A DNA stretch of 21,586 nt from Pseudomonadota bacterium. Lineage in GTDB: Bacteria; Pseudomonadota; Gammaproteobacteria; Burkholderiales; Gallionellaceae. The translations under genes were made by a program, and so were the position numbers. The stretch lies in NCBI GenBank assembly GCA_021781695.1, contig JAJXWG010000006.1:1-21586 (forward strand), written 5' to 3'. Positions 1-7,026 of this stretch are shown in pieces. Positions within the stretch are counted from its first letter, which is position 1. The number at the start of each line of letters is the position of its first letter. The notes beneath the pieces are model-generated. The model saw only the letters and a list, made by a program, of their open reading frames with translations. It searched no databases and was not told the origin of the DNA.

Positions 1-2
1 TG

Positions 3-7
3 TCCTT
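3..7 (-). promoter_or_regulatory. Shine-Dalgarno of the next operon gene (outside the window)
   Basis: On the minus strand AAGGA follows the fabD stop codon by a few bases, right at the window edge. In this gene order the next gene is usually fabG, so this is probably its ribosome-binding site. The gene itself is not visible. Confidence 0.45.
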
Positions 8-13
8 GTAGTG

Positions 14-955
14 TCATGCCATTTCCTTGAATTCAGTCAGCGTCTGTATCAATGACGCACCATCGTTAATTGCCAATGCCTGCTGGCTCGTGTCTATGCG
101 CTTGTTGAGGCCAGCCAGCACCCGGCCTGGCGCGCATTCGACATTATGTGTGACGCCCATTTTCCCGAACGCCTGTACCGTTTCAACCCAGCGCACAGGA
201 GAATAAAGCTGGCGCACCAACGCATCGCGAATCTTTCCAGCGTCACTGTATGCAGCCACATCGGCGTTGTGCAGCACGGAAATCACCGGCACTTTGACGT
301 CAACACTGACAAGGTAGTCGCGCAATCGTTCCGCAGCCCCCTTGAGCAATGAACAGTGCGAAGGCACGCTCATCGGCAGCATTATCGCGCGCTTGGCACC
401 TTTCGCCTTCGCAAGCGCCATACCACGCTCAACCGCGGCACGGTTACCCGCGATCACCACCTGCCCGGGAGAGTTGTAATTTACCGCCTCCAGCACTTCT
501 CCTTCAGCCGCCTCTACGCACAACGCGTGCACTGCTTCGTCATCGAGTCCCAGGATCGCCGCAATGCCTCCCACGCCCTCCGGCACCGCCTGCTGCATGC
601 ACTCTGCGCGGTATCTCACCAACGGCAGCGCATCGGAAAAATTCAAGGCTTCCGCTGCCACCAGCGCAGTATATTCACCCAGGCTGTGCCCTGCCATCAC
701 GGAAGCGAGAGCGCCATGCTTCGATTGCCAGGCGCGATAGACAGCCACACCTGCCGTCAGCATGATGGGCTGCGTGTTCACCGTGGCATTGAGCTCGCCA
801 TCGCTGCCTTCAACCACCAGCTGCCACATATCCTGCTTGAGAATATCGGAGGCTTCGGCAAATGTGTCCCGCACGACGGGAAAGTCAGCATAACCTCCCA
901 TCATGCCGCGAGATTGCGAACCCTGACCGGGAAATACAAATGCAAATTTGATCAT
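14..955 (-). CDS. fabD: Malonyl-CoA:ACP transacylase
   Basis: This enzyme moves the malonyl group from malonyl-CoA to acyl carrier protein, supplying the extender unit for cytosolic type II fatty-acid synthesis. The 313-residue length is normal for FabD. Visible motifs are the N-terminal GQGSQ (Gln11), the nucleophile elbow GHSLGEY with Ser91, Arg116 for malonate carboxylate binding, and His200 in VPSHC as catalytic partner. It is the last complete gene of the yceD-rpmF-plsX-fabH-fabD run, 132 bp after fabH. The ATG start fits the canonical N-terminus (MIKFAFVFPGQG), but the bases before it are T-rich (gcttatttttt) and show no clear Shine-Dalgarno, so translation initiation may be weak or structure-dependent. 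The identity is very secure. Confidence 0.97.
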   Translation of the reverse strand: MIKFAFVFPGQGSQSRGMMGGYADFPVVRDTFAEASDILKQDMWQLVVEGSDGELNATVNTQPIMLTAGVAVYRAWQSKHGALASVMAGHSLGEYTALVAAEALNFSDALPLVRYRAECMQQAVPEGVGGIAAILGLDDEAVHALCVEAAEGEVLEAVNYNSPGQVVIAGNRAAVERGMALAKAKGAKRAIMLPMSVPSHCSLLKGAAERLRDYLVSVDVKVPVISVLHNADVAAYSDAGKIRDALVRQLYSPVRWVETVQAFGKMGVTHNVECAPGRVLAGLNKRIDTSQQALAINDGASLIQTLTEFKEMA

Positions 956-978
956 AAAAAATAAGCTATCAGTTGTTA

Positions 979-1076
979 GACGTTAGTCGCTAAAAGCAGT
1001 CGTTAGCCTCTAGTCGTTGAGTAGCGAGTCAAAAAGCCGCATAGCGAACATCGCCAACCGATGACTAACGACTGGC
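979..1076. repeat. Short direct and inverted repeats between fabH and fabD
   Basis: The spacer between fabH and fabD holds several copies of a CGTTAG/GTTAGTCG-type word. CAGTCGTTAG at 997-1006 is matched exactly by its reverse complement at 1065-1074. CGTTAGTC at 981-988 is also complementary to part of the second site (1063-1070), and a further TAGTCGTT lies at 1011-1018. The arms could fold into alternative hairpins in the mRNA ahead of fabD. It may be a degenerate intergenic repeat family; this cannot be confirmed from one locus. Confidence 0.5.
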
Positions 1077-1087
1077 GTCTGCCTTTT

Positions 1088-2050
1088 TTACCAGCGCAGC
1101 AGCACAGCACCCCAGGTAAACCCGCCGCCTATCGCCTCAAGGAGGAGATTTTGCCCCACCTTAATGCGCCCCTCCCTGACCGCCACATCCAGCGCCAGCG
1201 GAATCGACGCCGACGAGGTATTGCCATGATGTGAAAGCGTGACCACCACGTTGTCCATGCTCAAACCTAGCTTCTTCGCAGTAGCCTCGATGATGCGGAT
1301 ATTCGCCTGATGCGGCACCAGCCAGTCGATATCCGCACTCTTCATGTTCGCCTCCAGCATCACCTCGTCGACCACCCGGCTCAACGCCGTGACAGCGAAT
1401 TTGAACACCGCCTGCCCTTCCATTTTGATGAACGGATCACCCTGAACCTCGCCGTTGCAGATATTGCCATCTGCCCTCAAAAGCGCATGATGGCGACCGT
1501 CCGAATGCAGCTTCGCGGCCAGCACGCCAGGCGCATCGCTTGCCTGCATGATCACGGCCCCCGCGCCATCTCCGAACAGTACGCAGGTTGCACGGTCCGT
1601 CCAGTCCAGCATGCGCGACATCACCTCGGCACCCACCACCAGCACGGTTCTTGCCTGGCCTGCGCGGATATAAAGATCCGCGCTATTGATCGCATAGACA
1701 AACCCGCCGCACACCGCCTGCAGGTCAAATGCAGCACCGCCACTGGTGATGCCCAGCTTGTCCTGCAACAGACAGGCCGTGCTGGGAAATATCTTGTCAG
1801 GGGATGTCGTAGCAACAATGATGAGATCAATGTCGTTAGCAACTATGCCGGCCGCCTCAATGGCTTTTAGGCTTGCCTGCAAAGCAAGGTCGCTGGTCAT
1901 CTGGCCTTCTGCTGCAATATGCCGCTCGCGAATACCGCTGCGCGACACGATCCACTCATCCGATGTATCGACGATTTTTTCCAGATCAAAATTGGTGAGC
2001 ACCTTGTCAGGCAGATAACTTCCGGTACCGATAATCTTCGAATAGATCAT
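1088..2050 (-). CDS. fabH: 3-oxoacyl-ACP synthase III (KAS III)
   Basis: FabH starts fatty-acid synthesis by condensing acetyl-CoA with malonyl-ACP. The protein has 320 residues, the usual family length. The catalytic triad is visible: Cys114 in AVCGGF, His247 in VPHQANIR and Asn277 in HHGNTSS. The C-terminal glycine-rich stretch (EAIGGGFTWGAVLLRW) is typical of the thiolase fold. Its ATG overlaps the plsX stop codon by four bases (ATGA), which implies translational coupling with plsX. It precedes fabD in the same operon. Identity is very secure. Confidence 0.97.
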   Translation of the reverse strand: MIYSKIIGTGSYLPDKVLTNFDLEKIVDTSDEWIVSRSGIRERHIAAEGQMTSDLALQASLKAIEAAGIVANDIDLIIVATTSPDKIFPSTACLLQDKLGITSGGAAFDLQAVCGGFVYAINSADLYIRAGQARTVLVVGAEVMSRMLDWTDRATCVLFGDGAGAVIMQASDAPGVLAAKLHSDGRHHALLRADGNICNGEVQGDPFIKMEGQAVFKFAVTALSRVVDEVMLEANMKSADIDWLVPHQANIRIIEATAKKLGLSMDNVVVTLSHHGNTSSASIPLALDVAVREGRIKVGQNLLLEAIGGGFTWGAVLLRW

Positions 2051-3093
2051 GTCGCTCCCATTTGGGTATTTTGACGCTCATGGTGCCACTTCTCAATATG
2101 CACGCTGATCTGCTGCCACATGCCGGCACGCGCCTCTTCGGCGGCCTTTTCAATTGCGCAGCGAAACGCGAATACATCAGCCGAACCGTGGCTCTTCACC
2201 ACGATGCCTTTCAGCCCCAGAAAACTGGCGCCATTGTAACGCCTGTGATCCAGCCTGTGCTTGAAAGCCCTGAGCACCGGCAGGGAAATCGCGGCCGCAA
2301 ACCTAGTATACAGGCTGCGTTTGAATCCCTCTTTCAGGAAGTCGCCCATCATCTTGGCCACACCCTCGGCAGTCTTGAGCGCAACATTGCCGACAAAGCC
2401 ATCGCACACCACAAGGTCGGTTGCGCCCTTGAAAATATCGTTGCCCTCGATGTTCCCGTAAAAATTCAGGTCGCTCTGCCGCAACAGGATGGCCGCCTGC
2501 TTGACCACCTCATTGCCTTTGATATCTTCGCTGCCGATATTGAGGAGTCCCACGGTGGGATTGGATTTGCGCTCAAGCGCCGTGACCAGCGTAGCACCCA
2601 TCATCGCAAATTGCAGCAAATGCTCGGCAGTACAATCCGTGTTGGCACCCAGATCGAGCATGCATATCTGTCCGCTTTGCGTCGGCAAATAAGAGGCGAT
2701 GGCAGGCCTGTCGATACCCGGAATGGTTTTCAACACATAACGCGCCGTCGCCATCAGCGCGCCCGTATTCCCTGCGCTGACGCAGGCGGAAGCGTCACCA
2801 CTCTTGACGAGGTTGATCGCGACACGCATCGAAGAGTCTTTTTTTCCACGCAAGGCTGACTGCGGCAGTTCATCCATGCCCACCACCTCAGAGGCCGCTT
2901 GCACGCGCAAACGCCCGGCGAATTGCCCGTCTGCGATAGAGAGCGCGTTCAATTCAGCCTGTATCGTTTCAGTGTTGCCAACCAGGATGATGGAATCGCG
3001 TGGATACTGCTTCAGATACTCAACGGCAGCGGGGACAGTGACCGAAGCGCCGTGGTCCCCCCCCATCGCATCTATAGCTAATGTAACATCCAC
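2047..3093 (-). CDS. plsX: Phosphate acyltransferase PlsX
   Basis: PlsX makes acyl-phosphate from acyl-ACP, feeding PlsY in phospholipid synthesis. It is a soluble protein that associates peripherally with the membrane. The signature LAIDAMGGDHG lies at the N-terminus, followed by conserved stretches such as SAGNTGALMA, DLGAN and CDGFVGN. The reading frame is open further upstream, but the start chosen is a GTG at 3093, because AAGGA lies seven bases before it and the resulting 348 residues match the family length. An upstream start would add 26 residues without family resemblance. The gene follows rpmF after 144 bp and overlaps fabH by four bases. Confidence 0.94.
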   Translation of the reverse strand: MDVTLAIDAMGGDHGASVTVPAAVEYLKQYPRDSIILVGNTETIQAELNALSIADGQFAGRLRVQAASEVVGMDELPQSALRGKKDSSMRVAINLVKSGDASACVSAGNTGALMATARYVLKTIPGIDRPAIASYLPTQSGQICMLDLGANTDCTAEHLLQFAMMGATLVTALERKSNPTVGLLNIGSEDIKGNEVVKQAAILLRQSDLNFYGNIEGNDIFKGATDLVVCDGFVGNVALKTAEGVAKMMGDFLKEGFKRSLYTRFAAAISLPVLRAFKHRLDHRRYNGASFLGLKGIVVKSHGSADVFAFRCAIEKAAEEARAGMWQQISVHIEKWHHERQNTQMGAT

Positions 3094-3208
3094 TAAGTGA
3101 TCCTTGGCGAGAGTAAGCTCCAAATCCAGACTTGGCCTGCACAACGCCGGCAAAGCCCTGCAAACGCGCAAACCAAATCATAAGGACAAAAAATCTGAAG
3201 AACCAGAA

Positions 3209-3227
3209 ACGCTGCCAGCGGCAGCGT
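3209..3227 (-). terminator. Hairpin after rpmF, possible attenuator
   Basis: An 8-bp perfect stem (ACGCTGCC / GGCAGCGT) with a 3-base loop lies 10 bp after the rpmF stop. On the transcribed strand it is followed by a T-rich stretch ending in six Ts, after a gap of about 15 bases. It could partly terminate transcription or protect the mRNA between rpmF, which is needed in large amounts, and plsX. The gap before the T run makes it a poor classic terminator. Confidence 0.45.
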
Positions 3228-3237
3228 CCCACAGCGG

Positions 3238-3417
3238 TCATTCGCCCTTGGTCTTGACCACTTTCTTGCCGCGATAAAAACCCGTCGGGCTGATATGATG
3301 ACGCAGATGATTCTCGCCTGTCGTAGGCTCAATTGCCAGCGCAGGGCTGGTCAGGAAATCATGCGCGCGATGCATGCCACGCTTGGACGGGGATTTTTTA
3401 TTCTGCTGAACTGCCAT
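3238..3417 (-). CDS. rpmF: 50S ribosomal protein L32
   Basis: This is a small component of the large ribosomal subunit. The 59-residue translation begins MAVQQNKKSPSKRGMHRAHD and contains GENHLRHH and GFYRGKKVV, close to the E. coli L32 pattern. It has no cysteine pairs, so it belongs to the zinc-independent form. AAGGAG lies seven bases before the ATG. It sits between yceD (27 bp upstream) and plsX, the standard order in proteobacteria. Confidence 0.96.
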   Translation of the reverse strand: MAVQQNKKSPSKRGMHRAHDFLTSPALAIEPTTGENHLRHHISPTGFYRGKKVVKTKGE

Positions 3418-3444
3418 GCTATTGCTCCTTGGGAAAATCTAAAA

Positions 3445-3936
3445 TTAATTATGCTTCAACTTCTCTAATGCCGCAAAAGGATGCCTGCCATCCTGGCTGT
3501 ATTTACCTTCTGCCGCCTGGCAAGAACCAGTTTCATGCCTGGGTGCTATGGGCAAACCCAACAGTATTTCATCTTCCAGCAGCGCTACCACATCCATATG
3601 TTCGTCCGCCAGAATGGCGTCGAATTCTTCCTCGTCGTCATCCAGCTCATCGAGACCTGCCTGATCACACAGCAACAGACGCATTTCAAGCTGTATTGCA
3701 TAATCAAGCGCACCAAGACAACGCTGGCAACGCAGCTGGCAACTGCCGTGAAGACTGACATCCAGTATCGGGCGGCCCAGATGATCCATTCCGCCTTGCA
3801 AGATATAATCCAGAAAGCCCAGCGGACTATCCAGCAATTCCTGCAAACGCGGCAGCTCGGCAAACGGCACTTGTGCGCTTATCCGCCTGCCGTTGCGGGC
3901 AAAATCCAGACTATCTATGCGGGGTCGTGCGTACAT
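3445..3936 (-). CDS. yceD: YceD / DUF177 family protein
   Basis: YceD family proteins (DUF177) are encoded next to rpmF in most proteobacteria. They have been linked to 23S rRNA accumulation or ribosome assembly; the exact mechanism is not clear from sequence. The 163-residue protein carries the family's conserved cysteine patch SCQLRCQRCL (Cys66, Cys70, Cys73), a strongly acidic middle (around residues 97-106) and the LLEDEILLGLPIAPRH segment. The ATG start fits the family N-terminus. There is no Shine-Dalgarno before it, and a strong promoter lies so close that the message may begin only a few bases ahead of the ATG. It is the first gene of the fab operon here. Confidence 0.92.
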   Translation of the reverse strand: MYARPRIDSLDFARNGRRISAQVPFAELPRLQELLDSPLGFLDYILQGGMDHLGRPILDVSLHGSCQLRCQRCLGALDYAIQLEMRLLLCDQAGLDELDDDEEEFDAILADEHMDVVALLEDEILLGLPIAPRHETGSCQAAEGKYSQDGRHPFAALEKLKHN

Positions 3937-3947
3937 GAGCCGCGCAT

Positions 3948-3974
3948 CTTATATTTTTTGCGGCATTCTGTCAA
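3948..3974 (-). promoter_or_regulatory. Putative sigma-70 promoter of the yceD-rpmF-plsX-fab operon
   Basis: On the minus strand a perfect TTGACA (3969-3974) is followed after 15 bp by TATAAG (3948-3953); an alternative -10, TAAGAT, gives a 17-bp spacer. The expected transcript start is only about 3-8 bases before the yceD ATG at 3936. Confidence 0.6.
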
Positions 3975-4039
3975 AATCCTGTAAAAAATAACATTGCGCA
4001 TCGTGATTGCGCAGCCATTTGTTTGCAGGTACATTTCAT

Positions 4040-4071
4040 CCTGCATGAAACACACCCTGCATTAAACACAC
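4040..4071 (+). repeat. 16-bp tandem duplication upstream of yceF
   Basis: CCTGCATGAAACACAC (4040-4055) is followed directly by CCTGCATTAAACACAC (4056-4071), which differs at one base. The pair ends just before the AAGGA ribosome-binding site of yceF. It may be a slippage duplication or a double protein-binding site. Confidence 0.75.
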
Positions 4072-4083
4072 AAGGAAATACCA

Positions 4084-4668
4084 TTGAGTCCCCAGTTGCT
4101 GGTTTTAGCATCCACCTCACCCTACCGCAGCGAATTGCTGAAAAGACTGCAAATCCCTTTTATCACCGCATCCCCCGACGTTGACGAAACGCCGCTGCCG
4201 GGTGAGACCGCGCGCGCAACCTCGATACGCCTTTCACAGGAGAAAGCCGCTGCAGTATCCGCCCAGTATCCTGACGCGCTGATCATAGGTTCCGATCAAG
4301 TCGCGCTGCTGGATGGAAAACAAATTGGCAAACCGCTCATCCACGAGAATGCAGTCAGACAATTGCGCAGCATGAGCGGCAAAACAACCTGCTTTTATAC
4401 TGCGCTCACGCTGCTCAACACGAAAAGCGGCCATATGCAGACGGAAGTGGCAGAAAACCATGTCACTCTGCGCGATCTTGACAATGCGGAGATTGAAGCC
4501 TATCTGCAGAAGGAACAACCCTACAATTGCGCAGGCAGCGCAAAATCAGAGGGACTGGGCATCGCCCTGATGAGCAGCATGAGCGGCAGTGACCCGAACG
4601 CATTGATCGGCCTGCCGCTCATCCTGCTCGCAAAAATGCTGCGCCGCGAAGGCATGCGACTGTTCTGA
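4084..4668 (+). CDS. yceF: Maf-family nucleotide pyrophosphatase, YceF type
   Basis: YceF-type Maf proteins hydrolyse non-canonical nucleoside triphosphates; the E. coli homologue prefers 7-methyl-GTP and is thought to keep modified nucleotides out of RNA. The 194-residue protein begins with LVLASTSPYRSELL, the Maf phosphate-binding motif. It has GSDQVALLDG with catalytic Asp71, FYTALTL, NCAGSAKSEGLGI and IGLPL near the end, all as in YceF. The start is TTG at 4084, with AAGGA seven bases upstream; no ATG fits better. It ends 2 bp before the rsmI-like gene, so the two are probably cotranscribed. It diverges from yceD. Confidence 0.93.
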   Translation: MSPQLLVLASTSPYRSELLKRLQIPFITASPDVDETPLPGETARATSIRLSQEKAAAVSAQYPDALIIGSDQVALLDGKQIGKPLIHENAVRQLRSMSGKTTCFYTALTLLNTKSGHMQTEVAENHVTLRDLDNAEIEAYLQKEQPYNCAGSAKSEGLGIALMSSMSGSDPNALIGLPLILLAKMLRREGMRLF

Positions 4669-4670
4669 TC

Positions 4671-5387
4671 ATGGCCACAGGCGTACTTTATCTCATACCC
4701 TGCACGCTTGGCGACACCCCTGCCGATCAGGTGCTGCCACAGCATGTGATCGGCATTGCACGTTCATTGCGACATTACGTCGTAGAGCAACCCAAGACCG
4801 CGCGGCAATTTCTCTCGGCGCTCAAACATGAACAGGCGATCCAGTCTCTGCATTTTGCCACGCTCAATGAACATACCAGGGCAGGCGAGCTCGCAGATCT
4901 GCTCATTCCGTTGCTGGCAGGCAACGACGTGGGGCTGATTTCCGAGGCAGGCTGCCCCGGTATCGCAGACCCGGGCGCCGAGCTCGTCAATCTGGCGCAT
5001 CAAAAAAGCATACGCGTCATTCCGCTGGTCGGCCCGTCCTCCATTCTGCTTGCGCTGATGGCCTCGGGTCTCAATGGGCAGCGCTTTGCATTTCATGGCT
5101 ATCTACCTATCGCCGAAACGGACAGGAACAGCGCAATCGCGACCCTAGAAGCCGAATCTGCCCAACGCGGACAAACCCAGCTATTCATCGAGACACCGTA
5201 TCGCAACGACAAATTGTTTGCAGCACTGCTTGCACAGTGCCGCCCGCATACGCGCCTTTGTGTCGCAACCGACATCAGCCTTGCGACAGAAGACATACAA
5301 ACCCGCAGCATTGCCGAATGGAAGCGCAAGTCAGCGCCGCATCTGAACAAGCGCCCCAGCCTTTTTTTATTGCTGGCCGCTCGTTAA
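4671..5387 (+). CDS. RsmI-like tetrapyrrole-methylase-fold SAM methyltransferase
   Basis: This belongs to the SAM-dependent methyltransferase family of RsmI, which 2'-O-methylates C1402 of 16S rRNA. The N-terminus LYLIPCTLGD corresponds to the RsmI start. GLISEAGCPGIADPG (about residues 88-102) is the glycine-rich SAM-binding segment, followed by VIPLVGPSSILLALMASGL. It has 238 residues, shorter than RsmI (near 280), and lacks the C-terminal extension. The central ETPYR aligns with the family, but other positions diverge. A second short RsmI paralogue next to yceF is typical of betaproteobacteria, so it may act on another substrate. The family is secure; the exact substrate is unknown. Confidence 0.85.
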   Translation: MATGVLYLIPCTLGDTPADQVLPQHVIGIARSLRHYVVEQPKTARQFLSALKHEQAIQSLHFATLNEHTRAGELADLLIPLLAGNDVGLISEAGCPGIADPGAELVNLAHQKSIRVIPLVGPSSILLALMASGLNGQRFAFHGYLPIAETDRNSAIATLEAESAQRGQTQLFIETPYRNDKLFAALLAQCRPHTRLCVATDISLATEDIQTRSIAEWKRKSAPHLNKRPSLFLLLAAR

Positions 5388-5403
5388 TCCAGAAAAACAA
5401 TAG

Positions 5404-5527
5404 ACCACAGAGAACACAGACTTCACAGAGGAAAAACCAAAGGTTGCCATAAAACATTTCTCATTTTTTGATTGATAACGCGAGAACAGATCAATCACGC
5501 TCAGTGTTCTTTGTGAGCTCTGTGACT
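5404..5527. repeat. Imperfect inverted repeat with CACAGAG words upstream of dksA
   Basis: The left arm (about 5404-5431) contains CCACAGAGAACACAG and TTCACAGAG; the right arm (about 5500-5528) contains CAGTGTTCTTTGTGAGCTCTGTGACTT, whose complement reads CACAGAGCTCACAAAG. The arms are roughly complementary and flank an AT-rich stretch. Similar CACAGAG-rich intergenic repeats are common in environmental bacteria. The 248-bp gap between the rsmI-like gene and dksA otherwise holds only the dksA promoter. Confidence 0.5.
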
Positions 5528-5550
5528 TGAAATGCAGCTTTTAGGATAAT
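5522..5550 (+). promoter_or_regulatory. Putative sigma-70 promoter for dksA
   Basis: GTGACT (5522-5527, four of six matches) and GATAAT (5545-5550, five of six) are separated by 17 bp, 85 bp before the dksA ATG. The -35 box overlaps the right arm of the CACAGAG inverted repeat. Confidence 0.5.
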
Positions 5551-5635
5551 ATGGATATTTATCGATTAATAGTTGCCCCTAAACCCGCTTTCTGGTATTA
5601 AAGCGGACTCAATTTTTTCACGTTGGAGAAGTACA

Positions 5636-6058
5636 ATGTCTCAACTATCATTAAAACCCATCGCCCCCTACAAAGCCAAGAAAGGCGAGGCATACATGAA
5701 TCCGCAGCAGCGCGAGCATTTTCGCCGTGTTTTGCAGCAAATCAAGTCTGGCCTGGGTGAAGATATCGATCGCACCGTACACACCATGCAGGACGAGGCT
5801 ACGGTATTTGCCGACCCGAATGATCGCGCAACACAGGAATCCGACATCAGTCTGGAATTGCGCAACCGCGACCGCGAGCGCAAGCTGATCAAGAAAATTG
5901 ATGAAATGCTGAACAAGATCGATGCCGATGAGTACGGCTATTGTGAAAATTGCGGGATTGAAATCGGCTTGGGCCGCCTGGAAGCCCGCCCAACCGCCAC
6001 ACAATGCATAGACTGCAAGTCCCTGGACGAAATCCGCGAAAAGCAAATGGCAAAATAA
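5636..6058 (+). CDS. dksA: RNA polymerase-binding transcription factor DksA
   Basis: DksA binds in the RNA polymerase secondary channel and works with ppGpp to control rRNA and amino-acid promoters. The 140-residue protein has the coiled-coil region with two acidic tip residues in ADPNDRA (Asp60 and Asp63), the conserved LELRNRDRERKLIKKI helix, and a full four-cysteine zinc finger (Cys103, Cys106, Cys124, Cys127) containing CENCGIEIG and LEARPTATQCIDC. The ATG at 5636 is chosen because GGAGA lies six bases upstream and the N-terminus matches family length; the frame is open further upstream. It is transcribed alone, ahead of two hairpins. Confidence 0.95.
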   Translation: MSQLSLKPIAPYKAKKGEAYMNPQQREHFRRVLQQIKSGLGEDIDRTVHTMQDEATVFADPNDRATQESDISLELRNRDRERKLIKKIDEMLNKIDADEYGYCENCGIEIGLGRLEARPTATQCIDCKSLDEIREKQMAK

Positions 6059-6082
6059 CATTTGCCATTTCTTTCGACACAG

Positions 6083-6122
6083 TCAGAAGCAGATGGACAA
6101 GTGATTAGCAATCTGCTTCTGA
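6083..6122. terminator. 12-bp perfect inverted repeat after dksA
   Basis: TCAGAAGCAGAT (6083-6094) and ATCTGCTTCTGA (6111-6122) are exact complements around a 16-base loop. They lie in the convergent gap between dksA and the minus-strand operon. There is no T run, so termination would not follow the simple intrinsic model. Confidence 0.5.
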
Positions 6123-6128
6123 AGAGAT

Positions 6129-6149
6129 TGATGCCCAGTGCGGGCATCA
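6129..6149. terminator. Second hairpin in the convergent gap
   Basis: TGATGCCC (6129-6136) pairs with GGGCATCA (6142-6149) around a 5-base loop, 6 bp after the first hairpin. It has a compact G+C-rich stem without a clear T tract. Together the two may separate dksA from the Hdr operon in both directions. Confidence 0.45.
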
Positions 6150-6177
6150 TCCCTCAAGCAATGCCGACAGGCTATAT

Positions 6178-6573
6178 TCAAATCACCAGCGGACCCTGAT
6201 ATTCGTCTTCAAGATTTGCGGCTGTAGCACCCGCAGAGGCATTCGCCAGCAGGCGTTCGTGATCGGCCTGCACCTGCAAAAGCGTCACGACGCAGGTATG
6301 CAGGCCCTGATATTCTTCCTTTCCGGTGCCATACTGGTCGGCATCGGAATAGAAAAACTGACTGCGGAAACGTCCGTTGCCGGTCTTGCATATCACAAAC
6401 TGCGCGCCGCGCTCAGTCCAGTAAAGCGTGGGGCACAAGGTCAACTCCGTCGAGGCGGGATCAAGCTGCAATTCGCTGTCGGCAAGCTCCACATCAACCT
6501 GCTTGCCATAACGCTTATGCAACTCAGCACTGACAATTTCCTGTTCTGCTTCGGTAAAATCCGGGACACTCAT
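6178..6573 (-). CDS. Conserved-looking protein of unknown function, last gene of the Hdr operon
   Basis: I do not recognise a family for this 131-residue protein. It has no signal peptide and no membrane segment, so it should be cytosolic. The N-terminal 35 residues are rich in Glu and Lys and probably helical. A middle part (about 45-80, including LYWTERGAQFVICKTGNGRF and QFFYSDAD) looks like beta strands with aromatic residues. Three cysteines are present at 47, 62 and 94, without a metal-site spacing. It starts 25 bp after the rhodanese stop with only a weak GGA before the ATG, and is followed by two hairpins. Its place suggests a role with the Hdr/rhodanese proteins, but no function can be assigned. 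Confidence 0.8.
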   Translation of the reverse strand: MSVPDFTEAEQEIVSAELHKRYGKQVDVELADSELQLDPASTELTLCPTLYWTERGAQFVICKTGNGRFRSQFFYSDADQYGTGKEEYQGLHTCVVTLLQVQADHERLLANASAGATAANLEDEYQGPLVI

Positions 6574-6598
6574 ATTTTATTCCAGTTAACTGCGTTAA

Positions 6599-6985
6599 TC
6601 AGGTCTGCATCCAGGGGAGTCCGTCAAAGCGCCAGCCGTTATGTGAATTACGATGATGCTTCTCGTCGAGATCGCCTTCAAAACCATGCATCACGTTGTA
6701 CACATCCTGCAGACCTGCCTTCTCGAGCGCCAGACCGGCATCCATCGAACGCCGGCCGGAGCGGCAGATCAGCACCACAGGACGGTTCAGGCTTGCCGCC
6801 TTCTTGACCTGCGCGACGAAATTCGGATTGAGGTCCCAGTCAGGCCCGTCCACCCATGGAATCCAGATGCAACCTTCCGGGTGACCGATGAACATGTATT
6901 CCATTTCGCTGCGCACATCGATGAATATTGCCTCCGGGTTGTCCTGCAGGAACTTGTGGGCTTCTATCGGTGTCAGGTTTTGCAT
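6599..6985 (-). CDS. Single-domain rhodanese-like sulfurtransferase
   Basis: Rhodanese domains carry sulfane sulfur as a persulfide on an active-site cysteine. The 128-residue protein has one rhodanese domain. FIDVRSEMEYMFIGHPEG is the CH2A-like region, and VLICRSGRRS holds the active loop with Cys74 followed by two arginines. GFEGDLD is near the end. The Trp-rich stretch WIPWVDGPDWDLNP and the tail NGWRFDGLPW are characteristic of rhodaneses in sulfur-oxidiser clusters, in my judgement. The ATG at 6985 has AAGGA eight bases upstream. It lies 41 bp after hdrB, within the operon. A role as sulfur donor or acceptor for the Hdr/Qmo assembly is inference. Confidence 0.9.
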   Translation of the reverse strand: MQNLTPIEAHKFLQDNPEAIFIDVRSEMEYMFIGHPEGCIWIPWVDGPDWDLNPNFVAQVKKAASLNRPVVLICRSGRRSMDAGLALEKAGLQDVYNVMHGFEGDLDEKHHRNSHNGWRFDGLPWMQT

Positions 6986-7026
6986 TAGAAGTTTCCTTAT
7001 CTGCCAGGACTCCCACCGGCGCAAGC

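Noticed and set aside
3093..3171. N-terminal extension of plsX
   Set aside because: The frame is open, but the added 26 residues do not resemble PlsX and a ribosome-binding site supports the GTG at 3093.
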